Shown one piece after another: positions 34,684 to 44,790 of a DNA stretch of 64,000 bases. The first letter of the stretch is position 1; every line of letters begins with the position of its first letter. The notes beneath the pieces are model-generated. The model had not been told where the DNA came from. It did no database searches and saw only the letters and a list, made by a program, of their open reading frames with translations. The stretch is from NCBI RefSeq assembly GCF_017743865.1, contig NZ_JAGHRJ010000003.1, positions 558,001-622,000 on the forward strand, in the 5' to 3' direction. Source of the DNA: Labrenzia sp. R4_2 (GTDB taxonomy: Bacteria > Pseudomonadota > Alphaproteobacteria > Rhizobiales > Stappiaceae). Position numbers and translations under genes: made by a program.

Positions 34684-35685
34684 CTAATTATCTACAAAAT
34701 TAGCGATAAGTTCTGTCACAAGCCGTTTCTGCCGATTTAAGTCTCCAGCTTCCTTCAATGACAGATAGTTGGTGCCCGATTGTATGTGTTGGGCACCAAA
34801 CGGCCTGGCGTTGGCCGAATATCCGAGACTTTGAGCATAGGCGCCCAATCGAAGCATGCGTGTCCACAAGTCGGCACCGGTTATGACATTCTCCAAGCCG
34901 ACATGCATGTTTGGATCTTTGTAATAGGTCTCAATAGCGTCGATCGTCATCAGGGAGTGCCCGAAATGGACACGGTTATCTGCCGGTACAACTTTCAAGG
35001 CCTCTGGAAAATCGCTCCCACGTGCGGCTGCTTCCGGGAAAGCTGTTTCCGGGATAGGGTAATCGATAATCTCAAAAGGGAACAACCGGTTGGTGTTTTG
35101 ACCTGATCCCGAATTCCAGCCACCTTGTTTCGATGCCCAGAACATCCCCTGTAGAGCTCCCTCGTTGATGTAATAGGTAGCCGTTTTGTCTCCGCCTTTA
35201 TTATCGCGGTTCATGGTGACCAGCGCATCGGTCGAAAGGGGAGTTGCTTGTTTCTGCATCATCCGGATGGATGCCTCCACACCGGTCTTGTCGACGCCAA
35301 TTGGGGCATAGACGAAATACCGGCTTTCATAAAATGCCGGTATCGAGGCTTTTGTGTCCGGAAGCGACGGATTAATCGGCGCGAAATCTGTCGACAATGC
35401 GCTTCTTAGGTTTCCGATCGTATTCCAGTATCCTGCAAGGACCCAATACATACGCATTTCACTGGAGGTTGCGATAAAGCCTTGGGGGTGAAACGGTCTG
35501 TAGCGGGTTGAGGTGTTTTCAAACAACGCCGAGCTGAAGAAATAGGTGCTTGGTATCTGGCCGACCTTGAGTGTCAAATTGCTTTTGTAGTCGCTGTCGA
35601 CGGCTTGTGTCGTGAGGTCGATGGTTCCGAAAAGTCGGTTCTTGGCGGTGATCAGTTTTAAAGTGTTGTCGTCTTGAACTGTCAT
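34684..35685 (-). CDS. Orphan protein of unknown function
   Basis: 333 residues from the ATG at 35685, which has AGGG 8 nt upstream. I do not recognise any family. It begins MTVQDDNTLKLITAKNRLFGTIDLTT, has no signal peptide, no membrane segment and no Cys, and is rich in aromatic and Asn/Ser/Thr residues. Notable stretches are TRYRPFHPQGFIATSSEMRMYW, NEGALQGMFWASKQGGWNSGSGQ and HFGHSLMTIDAIETYYKD. The composition suggests a folded, mostly beta or mixed protein. It lies alone between the chemoreceptor and groEL, both with their own signals. It may be lineage-specific or laterally acquired. Confidence 0.6.
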   Translation of the reverse strand: MTVQDDNTLKLITAKNRLFGTIDLTTQAVDSDYKSNLTLKVGQIPSTYFFSSALFENTSTRYRPFHPQGFIATSSEMRMYWVLAGYWNTIGNLRSALSTDFAPINPSLPDTKASIPAFYESRYFVYAPIGVDKTGVEASIRMMQKQATPLSTDALVTMNRDNKGGDKTATYYINEGALQGMFWASKQGGWNSGSGQNTNRLFPFEIIDYPIPETAFPEAAARGSDFPEALKVVPADNRVHFGHSLMTIDAIETYYKDPNMHVGLENVITGADLWTRMLRLGAYAQSLGYSANARPFGAQHIQSGTNYLSLKEAGDLNRQKRLVTELIANFVDN

Positions 35686-35807
35686 ACTTAATGCCCTGCA
35701 CACCATTGTCGTTAGCCCGCCAAATGCGGGTTCTAAGACAAGGACGTCTCAGCGATCGGTATGTGAGCAGTAGTATATTTCGCTGTATACAGCCGGGAAA
35801 AAAGCAA

Positions 35808-35833
35808 AAAGGGCGGCCCGAGGGCCGCCCTTT
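35808..35833 (-). terminator. groESL terminator
   Basis: Stem AAAGGGCGGCC/GGCCGCCCTTT, CGAG-type loop, followed on the minus strand by a T-rich tail. It lies 25 bp past the groEL stop. Confidence 0.88.
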
Positions 35834-35857
35834 CCGTATGACTTCAGAGTGGCTGGC

Positions 35858-37510
<1,653 letters not shown>

Positions 37511-37558
37511 TCACTTATTCTGGAATTTGCGATTGAGATCAAAAAGCGGTTCGCTGAA

Positions 37559-37846
37559 TTAAGCGATCACGCCCATGATGTCGGATTCCTTCATGATCAG
37601 GAGGTCTTCACCGTCGATTTTGACTTCAGTGCCGGACCATTTGCCGAACAGAACGCGGTCGCCTGCTTTGACGTCGAGAGCAACAACGTTGCCGCTGTCG
37701 TCGCGTGCGCCGTTGCCAACTGCAACGATTTCGCCTTCCTGCGGCTTTTCCTTAGCGGTATCCGGGATGATGATGCCACCAGCGGTCTTCTCTTCGGAGT
37801 CGACGCGGCGAACTACGACACGGTCGTGAAGTGGACGAAATGCCAT
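37559..37846 (-). CDS. groES: Co-chaperonin GroES
   Basis: 95-residue lid of the GroEL chamber. The start [25 protein letters not shown] is the conserved one, so the ATG at 37846 is chosen over upstream starts in the same frame. The mobile loop ([21 protein letters not shown]) is intact. First gene of the operon, with CIRCE about 100 bp upstream. Confidence 0.97.
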   Translation of the reverse strand: MAFRPLHDRVVVRRVDSEEKTAGGIIIPDTAKEKPQEGEIVAVGNGARDDSGNVVALDVKAGDRVLFGKWSGTEVKIDGEDLLIMKESDIMGVIA

Positions 37847-37948
37847 ATGACTGTTTCCTCTCATGAGCGCGCCCCACGCAATAGGCAGCGCGCGAGACAT
37901 GATTAATGGGTTACTGAGAACAGGAGAATTTAGCCCTCCCATCCGCGA

Positions 37949-37975
37949 TTAGCACTCCCTAGTGGCGAGTGCTAA
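37949..37975. promoter_or_regulatory. CIRCE element (HrcA operator)
   Basis: Perfect TTAGCACTC-N9-GAGTGCTAA upstream of groES. It is the binding site of the heat-shock repressor HrcA, which is not encoded in this window. Confidence 0.97.
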
Positions 37976-38148
37976 CAACGCACAAGGATTTATGTATCGC
38001 GGAGGGGCTTGTCAATGGCGGAAGGAAGATTTTCTGGCCGGATCCGGCACATTGGTACGGCACTGTTAACGCTTGGATTTCCCTGCGTCTAGCCGCGGGC
38101 TGAGCGTGGTCGATACTCGAGCGCTGTGAGTCGTGAATTAGATGCGGA

Positions 38149-38724
38149 TCAGTTGGCGGCCTGAATTGTAAATGGAAGCTTGAAGCCGGCTGTTTGATTA
38201 CCGATTTGATCGGCGAAAGTGGCTTCGAGTTCATAGTCGCCTTCGGGCAAGCCATCGAACTGAAATGACAAGCTGGCCGACAGTTGGCGTTGCTTGGAGC
38301 GGGTCGTGCCGGTGAATTCTGCAAAATCAGATTGTTCGCTCAAGACCTGACCTGATGTGTTTATCAGGCGATAGCTGGCGGCTAGTTTATATGTGTAACC
38401 GTCTTGCGACTGATCGAATGCATATCCGACAGGCTCAGCATAAAGCGCAATCGTCTCACCGGCTGAAAACACATTGTTATCTGTGGCAGTGTACTTCCCA
38501 TATCCACTGCCGGGACCGTCTGTGAACGTCACAGACGAAAAAGCGAGGCCGTCTGCAGCCCAAGCGGCATCGAAAGCTGTCAACGCTTCCGTGAATGCCG
38601 GGGAGGGAGATTTGTAGTCAGGAGATTGAGCAACAGCGGAGCCCGCCGCCGCCAATATCCCGAACACCAATGCAAGAGAAGTGGAATTCCGCCCAAGCTT
38701 AAACCGGCTTGCCTGCTTCGTCAT
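38149..38724 (-). CDS. Secreted hypothetical protein
   Basis: 191 residues. A signal peptide (about 1-32, cut after AVAQ) precedes a beta-rich domain with YALYAEPVGYAF-like strands (ETIALYAEPVGYAF) and GLPEGDYELEATFADQIGNQTAGFKLPFTI. The last part looks like an Ig-like or FixG-type beta-sandwich for periplasmic or surface use. The function is unknown to me. It is monocistronic, between groESL and a sigma-54 activator gene. Confidence 0.7.
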   Translation of the reverse strand: MTKQASRFKLGRNSTSLALVFGILAAAGSAVAQSPDYKSPSPAFTEALTAFDAAWAADGLAFSSVTFTDGPGSGYGKYTATDNNVFSAGETIALYAEPVGYAFDQSQDGYTYKLAASYRLINTSGQVLSEQSDFAEFTGTTRSKQRQLSASLSFQFDGLPEGDYELEATFADQIGNQTAGFKLPFTIQAAN

Positions 38725-38833
38725 ATAAATCCCCGCCGCCCTTGGATCTTGTCTTTTCTTAGTGATTTTGCCGATATAGACCGAGTATCGCCAAGAAACA
38801 AGGAAATGTGTGCGTTGCGGTAAATATAGCCGG

Positions 38834-40324
38834 TTAAAGGCTGCGGGCGGACCAGGATTGTTTTTTGCGATAGATTGTCGACGGGCTGATCTCCAGTGCC
38901 GCAGCGGCCATGGCTATGTTCCCATCAAACGCATCGAGTGCATCTTCGATGATGCGGCGCTCTTGAGCCCAAAGAGGTTCAATCGCACCGAATGGCCGAC
39001 TGGCCGGAGCTGCGCGAGATCGTTCGCGCGACAGGTCGATAATGCCGTTCGGGCGCGATTGCGCATCGCGAATGACCAGAGGCAGCATCTCGTGGGTGAC
39101 GGCAGCGCCATCATTCATAACGACAATCTGACGGATCGTGTTCTCGAGTTGGCGGACATTTCCGGGCCAGCCGTAAGAGACGATCCGCGCTTCTGCATCT
39201 GCGTCAAAACCGCGGAAGTTGCGGCGTTCCTCACCTGAATACCGTTTCAGGAAAGCTTCGGCCAACGGCAGGATATCCTCCCGCCGTTCCCGCAAGGCGG
39301 GAAGATGCACTGGCAGAACATGTAAGCGATAGTAAAGGTCTTCGCGGAAGCGGCCGGCCGTGATTTCAGTCAATGGGTCCCGATTGGTCGCGCATATAAT
39401 CCGGGCATCCACCTTCCGGCTTGCCGTGTCGCCAAGCCTTTGGAACGTGCCGGTTTGCAAAAAGCGCAAAAGCTTGCTTTGCAACAGCAGATCCATCTCG
39501 CCGATTTCGTCAAGGAACAGCGTGCCACCGTCGGCTTGTTCTGCTGCGCCGGCACGATTGTCGGCAGCACCAGTGAAAGCACCTCGGACATAGCCGAAGA
39601 TTTCACTCTCAATCAGATCCCGGGGAATAGCCGCGCAATTCAAAGTCACAAATCGACCGGAATTCCGATCTGAGAGTTCATGCACTGCGGCCGCACATAG
39701 TTCCTTTCCGGTTCCAGATTCACCGGTGATGAAAACAGGGGCCTGCGATGGTGCCATGCGTCGGACTTGATCGTGAATGTCCAGCATTGCGGGGGAGGTG
39801 CCGATCAGTCTGCCGAGCCCCAAAGCCTGTTTGGGTTCAGGAAGACTGCGCGGTGCTGGCAAGTTATCTTGACTTACTGCCTCGATCTGGATCGTACGAT
39901 CTGGCGTCTGTTGGCAGGGCTTTGTAACAGGCCGGCGCTGTTGCAGTTGGAAGCTGATTTTTGATGCTAGCGCATCCAGAGAGAATGGTTTTGTCAGAAA
40001 ATCATGAGCCCCGGCGCGCATTGCACTGACCGCGCGGGAAACAGACCCCATCGAGGAGACCGCGAGAATAACGGCCTTGGGGCAGCGGACCGCGTAAGCC
40101 TCAAGTGCCTCGTCGCCGCCAATCGTCTCCAGATCAATGATGAGAATGTCTGTGGTCTTATCAGCAAGGTCCTGCAGACAGGGAGCGGTATCGGTATAGA
40201 GGATTGGCTCAGAACACTCGGCCGATAGTCTCGCACAGACTGCCGATGTGCGGGCTGCTTCAGACGCCGATGCGTCCAAAACGCGTACAATCACAGGCAA
40301 GGTCTTGCCCTCTTTACTCCCCAT
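38834..40324 (-). CDS. Sigma-54-dependent response regulator, NtrC family
   Basis: 496 residues. The receiver domain (about 10-125) keeps phospho-acceptor Asp64, Asp17 and Lys112. The AAA+ domain (about 170-405) has GESGTGKE at 201-208, the sigma-54 contact GAFTGA at 248-253 and Walker B LDEIGEM at 271-277. A C-terminal Fis-type helix-turn-helix ends near 490 ([19 protein letters not shown]). It needs a sensor kinase, and none is adjacent. It may control motility or envelope genes, like other orphan NtrC-type regulators of alphaproteobacteria (inference). Confidence 0.9.
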   Translation of the reverse strand: MGSKEGKTLPVIVRVLDASASEAARTSAVCARLSAECSEPILYTDTAPCLQDLADKTTDILIIDLETIGGDEALEAYAVRCPKAVILAVSSMGSVSRAVSAMRAGAHDFLTKPFSLDALASKISFQLQQRRPVTKPCQQTPDRTIQIEAVSQDNLPAPRSLPEPKQALGLGRLIGTSPAMLDIHDQVRRMAPSQAPVFITGESGTGKELCAAAVHELSDRNSGRFVTLNCAAIPRDLIESEIFGYVRGAFTGAADNRAGAAEQADGGTLFLDEIGEMDLLLQSKLLRFLQTGTFQRLGDTASRKVDARIICATNRDPLTEITAGRFREDLYYRLHVLPVHLPALRERREDILPLAEAFLKRYSGEERRNFRGFDADAEARIVSYGWPGNVRQLENTIRQIVVMNDGAAVTHEMLPLVIRDAQSRPNGIIDLSRERSRAAPASRPFGAIEPLWAQERRIIEDALDAFDGNIAMAAAALEISPSTIYRKKQSWSARSL

Positions 40325-40470
40325 CGCAGGGTAACTCCCATCGCTTTGGTCATAATCCTTCGGGGCTCGAAAGATTGACTAATGGGATAATTCGCCAAAC
40401 AGGGTAAACAAAGCGTTGTCACAAAGCGCAAAATGCAGTTTTTGCCCGGAAAGGCATTGAAACGCGGAAG

Positions 40471-41253
40471 TTATTCACTGCCTGCCCAGTAGCCGGCCGC
40501 CAAGCAAACGGCATTTGTGACAAGCAGCCAGCCAACGGGAATCCGCGGACGAGAAATTGCGTTCTTGAGCAGTGCACGTGCACTGTTTGAACCTAAGTGA
40601 GTAGTTTTTGGCAGGTCGCGTCGTCCTAGCGGTTCTTCTATTTCTGAATGAGACGAAGAGGCATTGCTGGTGTCAACGGTTGTGGGGGCTGCTGAAAGGT
40701 TTTCCGCCAGCGGATCGTCATGTCTTAGGGTAGCTGATGCAGGGACGCCGGATGTGCCCTTCATGTTCGCAAATTCAAAAGCCGGCGCATAACCGCCCTT
40801 CGGGATGGAGATCCTCACCGGATCCGACGCCCCTGATCCCTCATAGTATTTGGACAACCGTGATCTCAGCCGAGCCGCCTCGACCCTGACGATTGGATCT
40901 TTGTCCGGATCGAAGTTTGCATCGCGCCCAAGAGCCTCAACTGCGATTGTGATCCCTTTCAGTTTCTCGGTCTGGTCATTTAGGGCCGCATCGACCACGA
41001 AATGCAGGAAGGCCTGCAACTGCGGCGCTGACTTGAACTCTGGGCTATTGAGGATGTGTTTCAAAGATCCGAGGACAGCATCTGCTCGGGGTCCGAGGTC
41101 ATTTTGTCCAGGCTTGGATCGTGAAGCTTTTGCCGGGCTTGTTCTGCCCTGACCGCCCGACAAAAGTGGACCCTGGATTGAGGGGGATATGTCGGTTGTG
41201 GTTGAACCTTCTTCGAATGGTTCCGACCGCAATGATCGCCCCGGCATGGGCAT
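40471..41253 (-). CDS. Winged-helix-like domain protein with C-terminal anchor
   Basis: 260 residues. Residues about 57-160 match a domain I know from the N-termini of larger adenylate-cyclase/TolB/TPR-type proteins: FLHFVVDAALNDQTEKLKGITIAVEALGRDANFDPDKDPIVRVEAARLRSRLSKYYEGSG and IPKGGYAPAFE. Here the usual long TPR part is missing. A disordered stretch (about 165-230) and a single hydrophobic helix (about 240-258) follow instead. It may be a membrane-tethered DNA-binding protein. It is divergent from the TipF-like gene and shares the CtrA-box region. Confidence 0.65.
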   Translation of the reverse strand: MPMPGRSLRSEPFEEGSTTTDISPSIQGPLLSGGQGRTSPAKASRSKPGQNDLGPRADAVLGSLKHILNSPEFKSAPQLQAFLHFVVDAALNDQTEKLKGITIAVEALGRDANFDPDKDPIVRVEAARLRSRLSKYYEGSGASDPVRISIPKGGYAPAFEFANMKGTSGVPASATLRHDDPLAENLSAAPTTVDTSNASSSHSEIEEPLGRRDLPKTTHLGSNSARALLKNAISRPRIPVGWLLVTNAVCLAAGYWAGSE

Positions 41254-41297
41254 TTTGAACGCCTTTCTGCTCCTGTGAGACGGCTGAAGAACAAAAG

Positions 41298-41307
41298 CTT
41301 ACGTAAG
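41298..41307. promoter_or_regulatory. CTTACGTAAG palindrome
   Basis: Perfect 10-bp palindrome followed 6 bp later by a further CTTACG. It lies 45 bp upstream of the winged-helix-like gene's start, so it may be that protein's own binding site. Confidence 0.4.
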
Positions 41308-41513
41308 GTAATCTTACGACATGTGTGTTTGATTTCAATCCCTAATTGCCGGAGAACGGGCAAAGCGGTACCCTCTAACGCGGCTAGCGCGGGAGAAACC
41401 GGGGCACTGATTTGGTGTGCGGGTCATTTTGGAGCCGCATTGCGCGCATAGTCGGGGACAAGTCGCCAAAAACAGGTTTTACAGGAGCTTACGGATTCGG
41501 AGGCTGCGCTGTC

Positions 41514-41529
41514 TTAAGGCATGATTAAC
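41514..41529. promoter_or_regulatory. Full CtrA box
   Basis: TTAA-GGCATGA-TTAAC matches the CtrA consensus TTAA-N7-TTAAC exactly. It lies 40 bp upstream of the TipF-like gene, as expected for a cell-cycle-controlled promoter. Confidence 0.7.
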
Positions 41530-41568
41530 CAGTCTTTTTTGATTCGCATCGGGTAGATTCAGTACCAA

Positions 41569-43113
41569 ATGGGCCGAACTGCGACCATATTTGTAGCGAT
41601 ATGCATGGTGATCATTGCACTGTCTTCAGCGGCAGTGATGGTTTTCCAATTTGGCCGTCCTTTTGGCGAAGCCGTGTCGCTGTCCCTGGCGCTGATGTGC
41701 ACGATGATCCTCGTTCATCTGCTGATCGGACGGTCGCGGGACCGCAGTGCAGTGAGCGACGCCGTAGAGCGCCTCGAAGAACGCATGACGGATCTCGACG
41801 AGGATGTCGGCAATCTGGAAGGTCGTCTCACCGGCATGGAACATACGATGCCGCGCCGGACCCGGGCAGAAATCGATCCATTGTTTGCAGAGGTCGAAGT
41901 GCTCGGCACTCTGGTCAAGCAGATGGCGGAAGCCATGTCCGACCTGGAGACCAAGGTGGAGGATCAGCAGGCCATCGCACCTCCGCCACCCATGCAGAGT
42001 TTGCCGCAATATCAGCAGCCTCAGCAGCCAAACCAAGGATATCCGCAGACCAACGGCCAAGGTCAATCTCATCCGGGTCAGTATCCGCAGCAAGCGCCAG
42101 TCCCGCACCATGCTCCTTACGCGCCACCGCAAGCGCCGCAGCCTGGCCCTTACAATGACGGCGTCGTTCCGACCCATCGTGATATGTCTGAGCTGGACCG
42201 TCGCTATGGTGTGCACGTGCCACGCGATGGCCGTGCGCCTGATAGTAGTGCCGGTGCGCGCGAAATCGATGAAGGTTTTGCCGATCTTCCGGCTGAACCT
42301 TCTGCGGAGCACCTGACCAAGCCAGGCCCCAACCCTGCCATGAATGAGCTCATCACTTCGGCGCTGAATGCAAACCGCGTTGAGCTCTTTCTGCAACCGA
42401 TTGTGAGTTTGCCTCAGCGTCAGGTGAAGCACTACGAAGCGTTTACCCGCCTGCGGAACGCCAACGGCGATTCCATTGAGGCGCAAGCCTTCATGCCCGA
42501 AGCCGTTCGCTCCGGACACATCGCCCGCATCGACAACTTGCTTCTGTTCCGTTCGGTTCAGGTTATCCGTAGGCTGATGTCGCGCAATCGCAACGCTGTC
42601 CTGTTCTGCAACATCTCTTCATTGTCGTTGTCGGACAATACTTTCTTTCCCGGCTTCCTGGAATTTGTCCGGTCCAACCGTGAGTTCTCAGACGCCCTGA
42701 TCTTCGAGTTTTCGCAATCCGATATCGCTCAGATGGGTGCGGTTGAGCTGGAAAGCCTTGCAGCGCTTTATGAGTCCGGTTTCCGCTTCTCTGTTGATCA
42801 GATTGACGACATGAGAATGGACTTCAACAGCTTGGCTGGCCGTGGCTTCAAGTATGGCAAGTTGAATGCGGATTATCTGATTGGCAGACGGGAAACCAAT
42901 CACGGTCACATTCACCCGTCCGATTTTGGGGATCTGCTGCACCGCTACGGTATGGAGCTGATCACTGATCACGTTGAAACCGAGTCCCAGGTGCTTGAGC
43001 TTCTCGACTTCGACGTAAAACTGGCCCAGGGCAACCTCTTCTCACCGCCGCGGCCTGTGCGGGCGGAAGTCTTGCAAGGCACACCGGCACCACGCAAAAA
43101 AGCGGCAGGCTAA
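41569..43113 (+). CDS. TipF-like membrane protein with degenerate EAL domain
   Basis: 514 residues. Two N-terminal membrane helices (about 6-27 and 36-54), a coiled coil (about 62-135), a Pro/Gln-rich linker (about 138-195) and an EAL-type domain (about 258-495). The order matches Caulobacter TipF, a c-di-GMP receptor needed for flagellum assembly at the pole. The phosphodiesterase residues are altered: EAL reads EAF (290-292), the metal-binding DDFG reads DQID (410-413), and KxD reads KLN (431-433). QPIV (276-279), Asn349 and Glu380 are kept, so binding without hydrolysis is likely. A full CtrA box lies upstream. Confidence 0.78.
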   Translation: MGRTATIFVAICMVIIALSSAAVMVFQFGRPFGEAVSLSLALMCTMILVHLLIGRSRDRSAVSDAVERLEERMTDLDEDVGNLEGRLTGMEHTMPRRTRAEIDPLFAEVEVLGTLVKQMAEAMSDLETKVEDQQAIAPPPPMQSLPQYQQPQQPNQGYPQTNGQGQSHPGQYPQQAPVPHHAPYAPPQAPQPGPYNDGVVPTHRDMSELDRRYGVHVPRDGRAPDSSAGAREIDEGFADLPAEPSAEHLTKPGPNPAMNELITSALNANRVELFLQPIVSLPQRQVKHYEAFTRLRNANGDSIEAQAFMPEAVRSGHIARIDNLLLFRSVQVIRRLMSRNRNAVLFCNISSLSLSDNTFFPGFLEFVRSNREFSDALIFEFSQSDIAQMGAVELESLAALYESGFRFSVDQIDDMRMDFNSLAGRGFKYGKLNADYLIGRRETNHGHIHPSDFGDLLHRYGMELITDHVETESQVLELLDFDVKLAQGNLFSPPRPVRAEVLQGTPAPRKKAAG

Positions 43114-43227
43114 ACCAGCTCCGGTATCAAGCCGTCTCTGATCTGCGAGCCGCGTGACGCAGGCTGTCTTGCAAAGCCATGTCCTTAGCGTCGTGAATAT
43201 GTTTCTTCACGGTGAGCCCCAAATAAA

Positions 43228-43252
43228 AAGCGGCGGGAAAGTCCCGCCGCTT
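43228..43252 (-). terminator. Stem-loop 1 of the hairpin array
   Basis: AAGCGGCGGGA-AAG-TCCCGCCGCTT is a perfect 11-bp stem. The T-rich tail (CTTTTTATTT) lies on the minus strand, so it works leftward. It is a near-copy, in inverse orientation, of stem-loop 4. Confidence 0.7.
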
Positions 43253-43289
43253 GAGCGTGATGACAAACCTCATACCTTTCAATAGTCAC

Positions 43290-43356
43290 CCTCGGCCTTG
43301 TGCCGAGGATCCTTATTTTTCAATATGTTATGGATGTTCGGAACAAGTCCGAACAT
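43290..43356 (+). other. Stem-loops 2 and 3, possible small RNA
   Basis: Stem-loop 2 (43290-43308, CCTCGGC/GCCGAGG) is followed by ATCCTTATTTTT, a possible terminator on the plus strand. Stem-loop 3 (43334-43356) has perfect arms ATGTTCGGA/TCCGAACAT. GACTCCGGAGGAATT follows at 43357-43371 and looks like an exposed ribosome binding site, yet no sensible frame begins there. Together with stem-loop 4 they could form a structured small RNA. Confidence 0.4.
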
Positions 43357-43393
43357 GACTCCGGAGGAATTAACGGACTTTGTCAGCAGTCTG

Positions 43394-43423
43394 AAGCGGC
43401 GGGAAAGTCCCGCTGCTTTTTAT
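43394..43423 (+). terminator. Stem-loop 4 of the hairpin array
   Basis: AAGCGGCGGGA-AAG-TCCCGCTGCTT, one G-T pair, then a TTTTATTTT tail on the plus strand. It points rightward, in inverse orientation to stem-loop 1, 140 bp away. Confidence 0.75.
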
Positions 43424-43450
43424 TTTGAAGTCTAAATCCTGGCCTTCAGG

Positions 43451-44788
43451 TCAGTCGGTTGCAGGCGGGTTGTTAGGGCCGACCTGGATAATTGTCGGGT
43501 CAACACCCGCTATGAGGCGCTGGGCGACCCGATTGACATCGTCCAGAGTGACAGCCTCGATTTCGCTGTTGCGCCGGTCGAAGTAATCAATGCCCAGACC
43601 GGCATTCTGAAGTGCAACCAGTTGCCGGGCGATTTTTCCGGAACTGTCGAACCGGAGCGCGTAGGAGCCGGTCAGAAACCGTTTTGCACTTGCAAGTTCA
43701 GCTTCTGTCGGTCCTTCCTCGGCCATCCGTTTTAGCTGAGCCAGCATGACGTCGACGGTCTCGGATGAACGCTCGGCTTTTGTTGAGGCAGAGCCAATGA
43801 GAACGCCAGTGTGCTTGTAAGGCGAAAGGGACGTGCCTGTGCCATAAGAGAGGCCGCGCTTCTCGCGTACTTCCTGATACATCCAGGAGGTGAAGGTTCC
43901 ACCGCCCAGAATGTGGTTCATGACAAACGCTGCTTGATAGTCCGGATCGTCCCGCTTCAAACCTGGCAGCGATAACAGGATCGTTGTCTGCGGTACATCG
44001 AGGAACTCTTCGACATTGTCTCCGGTTCGCGGGGTGAGCTCTTCGATCGGATTCAGGTCGGCCTTCTCGGGCAAACCTGCAAAGACTGTATCCAGGACCG
44101 ACTTCAGGGTTTCAGCGTCAATCGCGCCAACAACACCGATTTTGAGCCCGTCCTTTGCGATGAGCTTGGGCTTGTGCGCTTTCAAGTCATCCGGTTGAAG
44201 GCCCTCCAGTGTCTCAGATGTACCAAGCGTCGGTTGCGCATAAGGATGATCGCCGAACACAGCCTTCGACAGTGCAAGGCCTGCAATGGCATCCTGGTTG
44301 GTCTCATTCCGCTTTGCGCGGGTGATCAGCTGAGTTTTCATGCGCTCAACTGGCTCAACATCGAACCGCGGTGCGTTCAGGGCGAGTGCGAGCATCTCCG
44401 TCGCTTCGGGAAGCGTTTGGGTCAGGGTGCGCATGCTGCCGAAGAACCTGTCCTTGCCGGTGCTGAAGTTTACGCTCACAGCCAGTTCCTCAAGCCGTGC
44501 CTGATAATCTTCAGAGGTCAGGTCACCTGCGCCCTCATCCATTGTTGCGGCCAGAAGGCGTGTCAGACCGGCTTTGTCTGCCGGATCTTGAGCCGAGCCG
44601 CCCTCGAAAGAGAAGTTCAGGGCAATAATCGGCACCGTGTGGTCTTCAACCAGCCATGCTTCGATGCCGTTCAGGCTGATAACCCGTTCCACTTCCACAG
44701 CAAAAGATGGACGCACTGCGAGCGCTACAACGGCAAACACGAATGCGAACAGGGCCGGGGTGGTGGGGAATACGTGTTGCAATCTCAT
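43451..44788 (-). CDS. M16-family protein without the zinc motif
   Basis: 445 residues with a signal peptide (about 1-30) and two M16 halves. The HxxEH zinc motif is missing: the equivalent region reads KAGLTRLLAATMDEG. The second-half substrate-binding features are kept (LGGGTFTSWMYQEVREKRGLSYGTGTSLS). It should pair with the active M16 protein encoded 2 bp upstream, like the alpha/beta subunits of mitochondrial processing peptidase. Both are predicted periplasmic. The operon also has lspA and a DUF3035 lipoprotein gene. Confidence 0.88.
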   Translation of the reverse strand: MRLQHVFPTTPALFAFVFAVVALAVRPSFAVEVERVISLNGIEAWLVEDHTVPIIALNFSFEGGSAQDPADKAGLTRLLAATMDEGAGDLTSEDYQARLEELAVSVNFSTGKDRFFGSMRTLTQTLPEATEMLALALNAPRFDVEPVERMKTQLITRAKRNETNQDAIAGLALSKAVFGDHPYAQPTLGTSETLEGLQPDDLKAHKPKLIAKDGLKIGVVGAIDAETLKSVLDTVFAGLPEKADLNPIEELTPRTGDNVEEFLDVPQTTILLSLPGLKRDDPDYQAAFVMNHILGGGTFTSWMYQEVREKRGLSYGTGTSLSPYKHTGVLIGSASTKAERSSETVDVMLAQLKRMAEEGPTEAELASAKRFLTGSYALRFDSSGKIARQLVALQNAGLGIDYFDRRNSEIEAVTLDDVNRVAQRLIAGVDPTIIQVGPNNPPATD

Positions 44789-44790
44789 GA

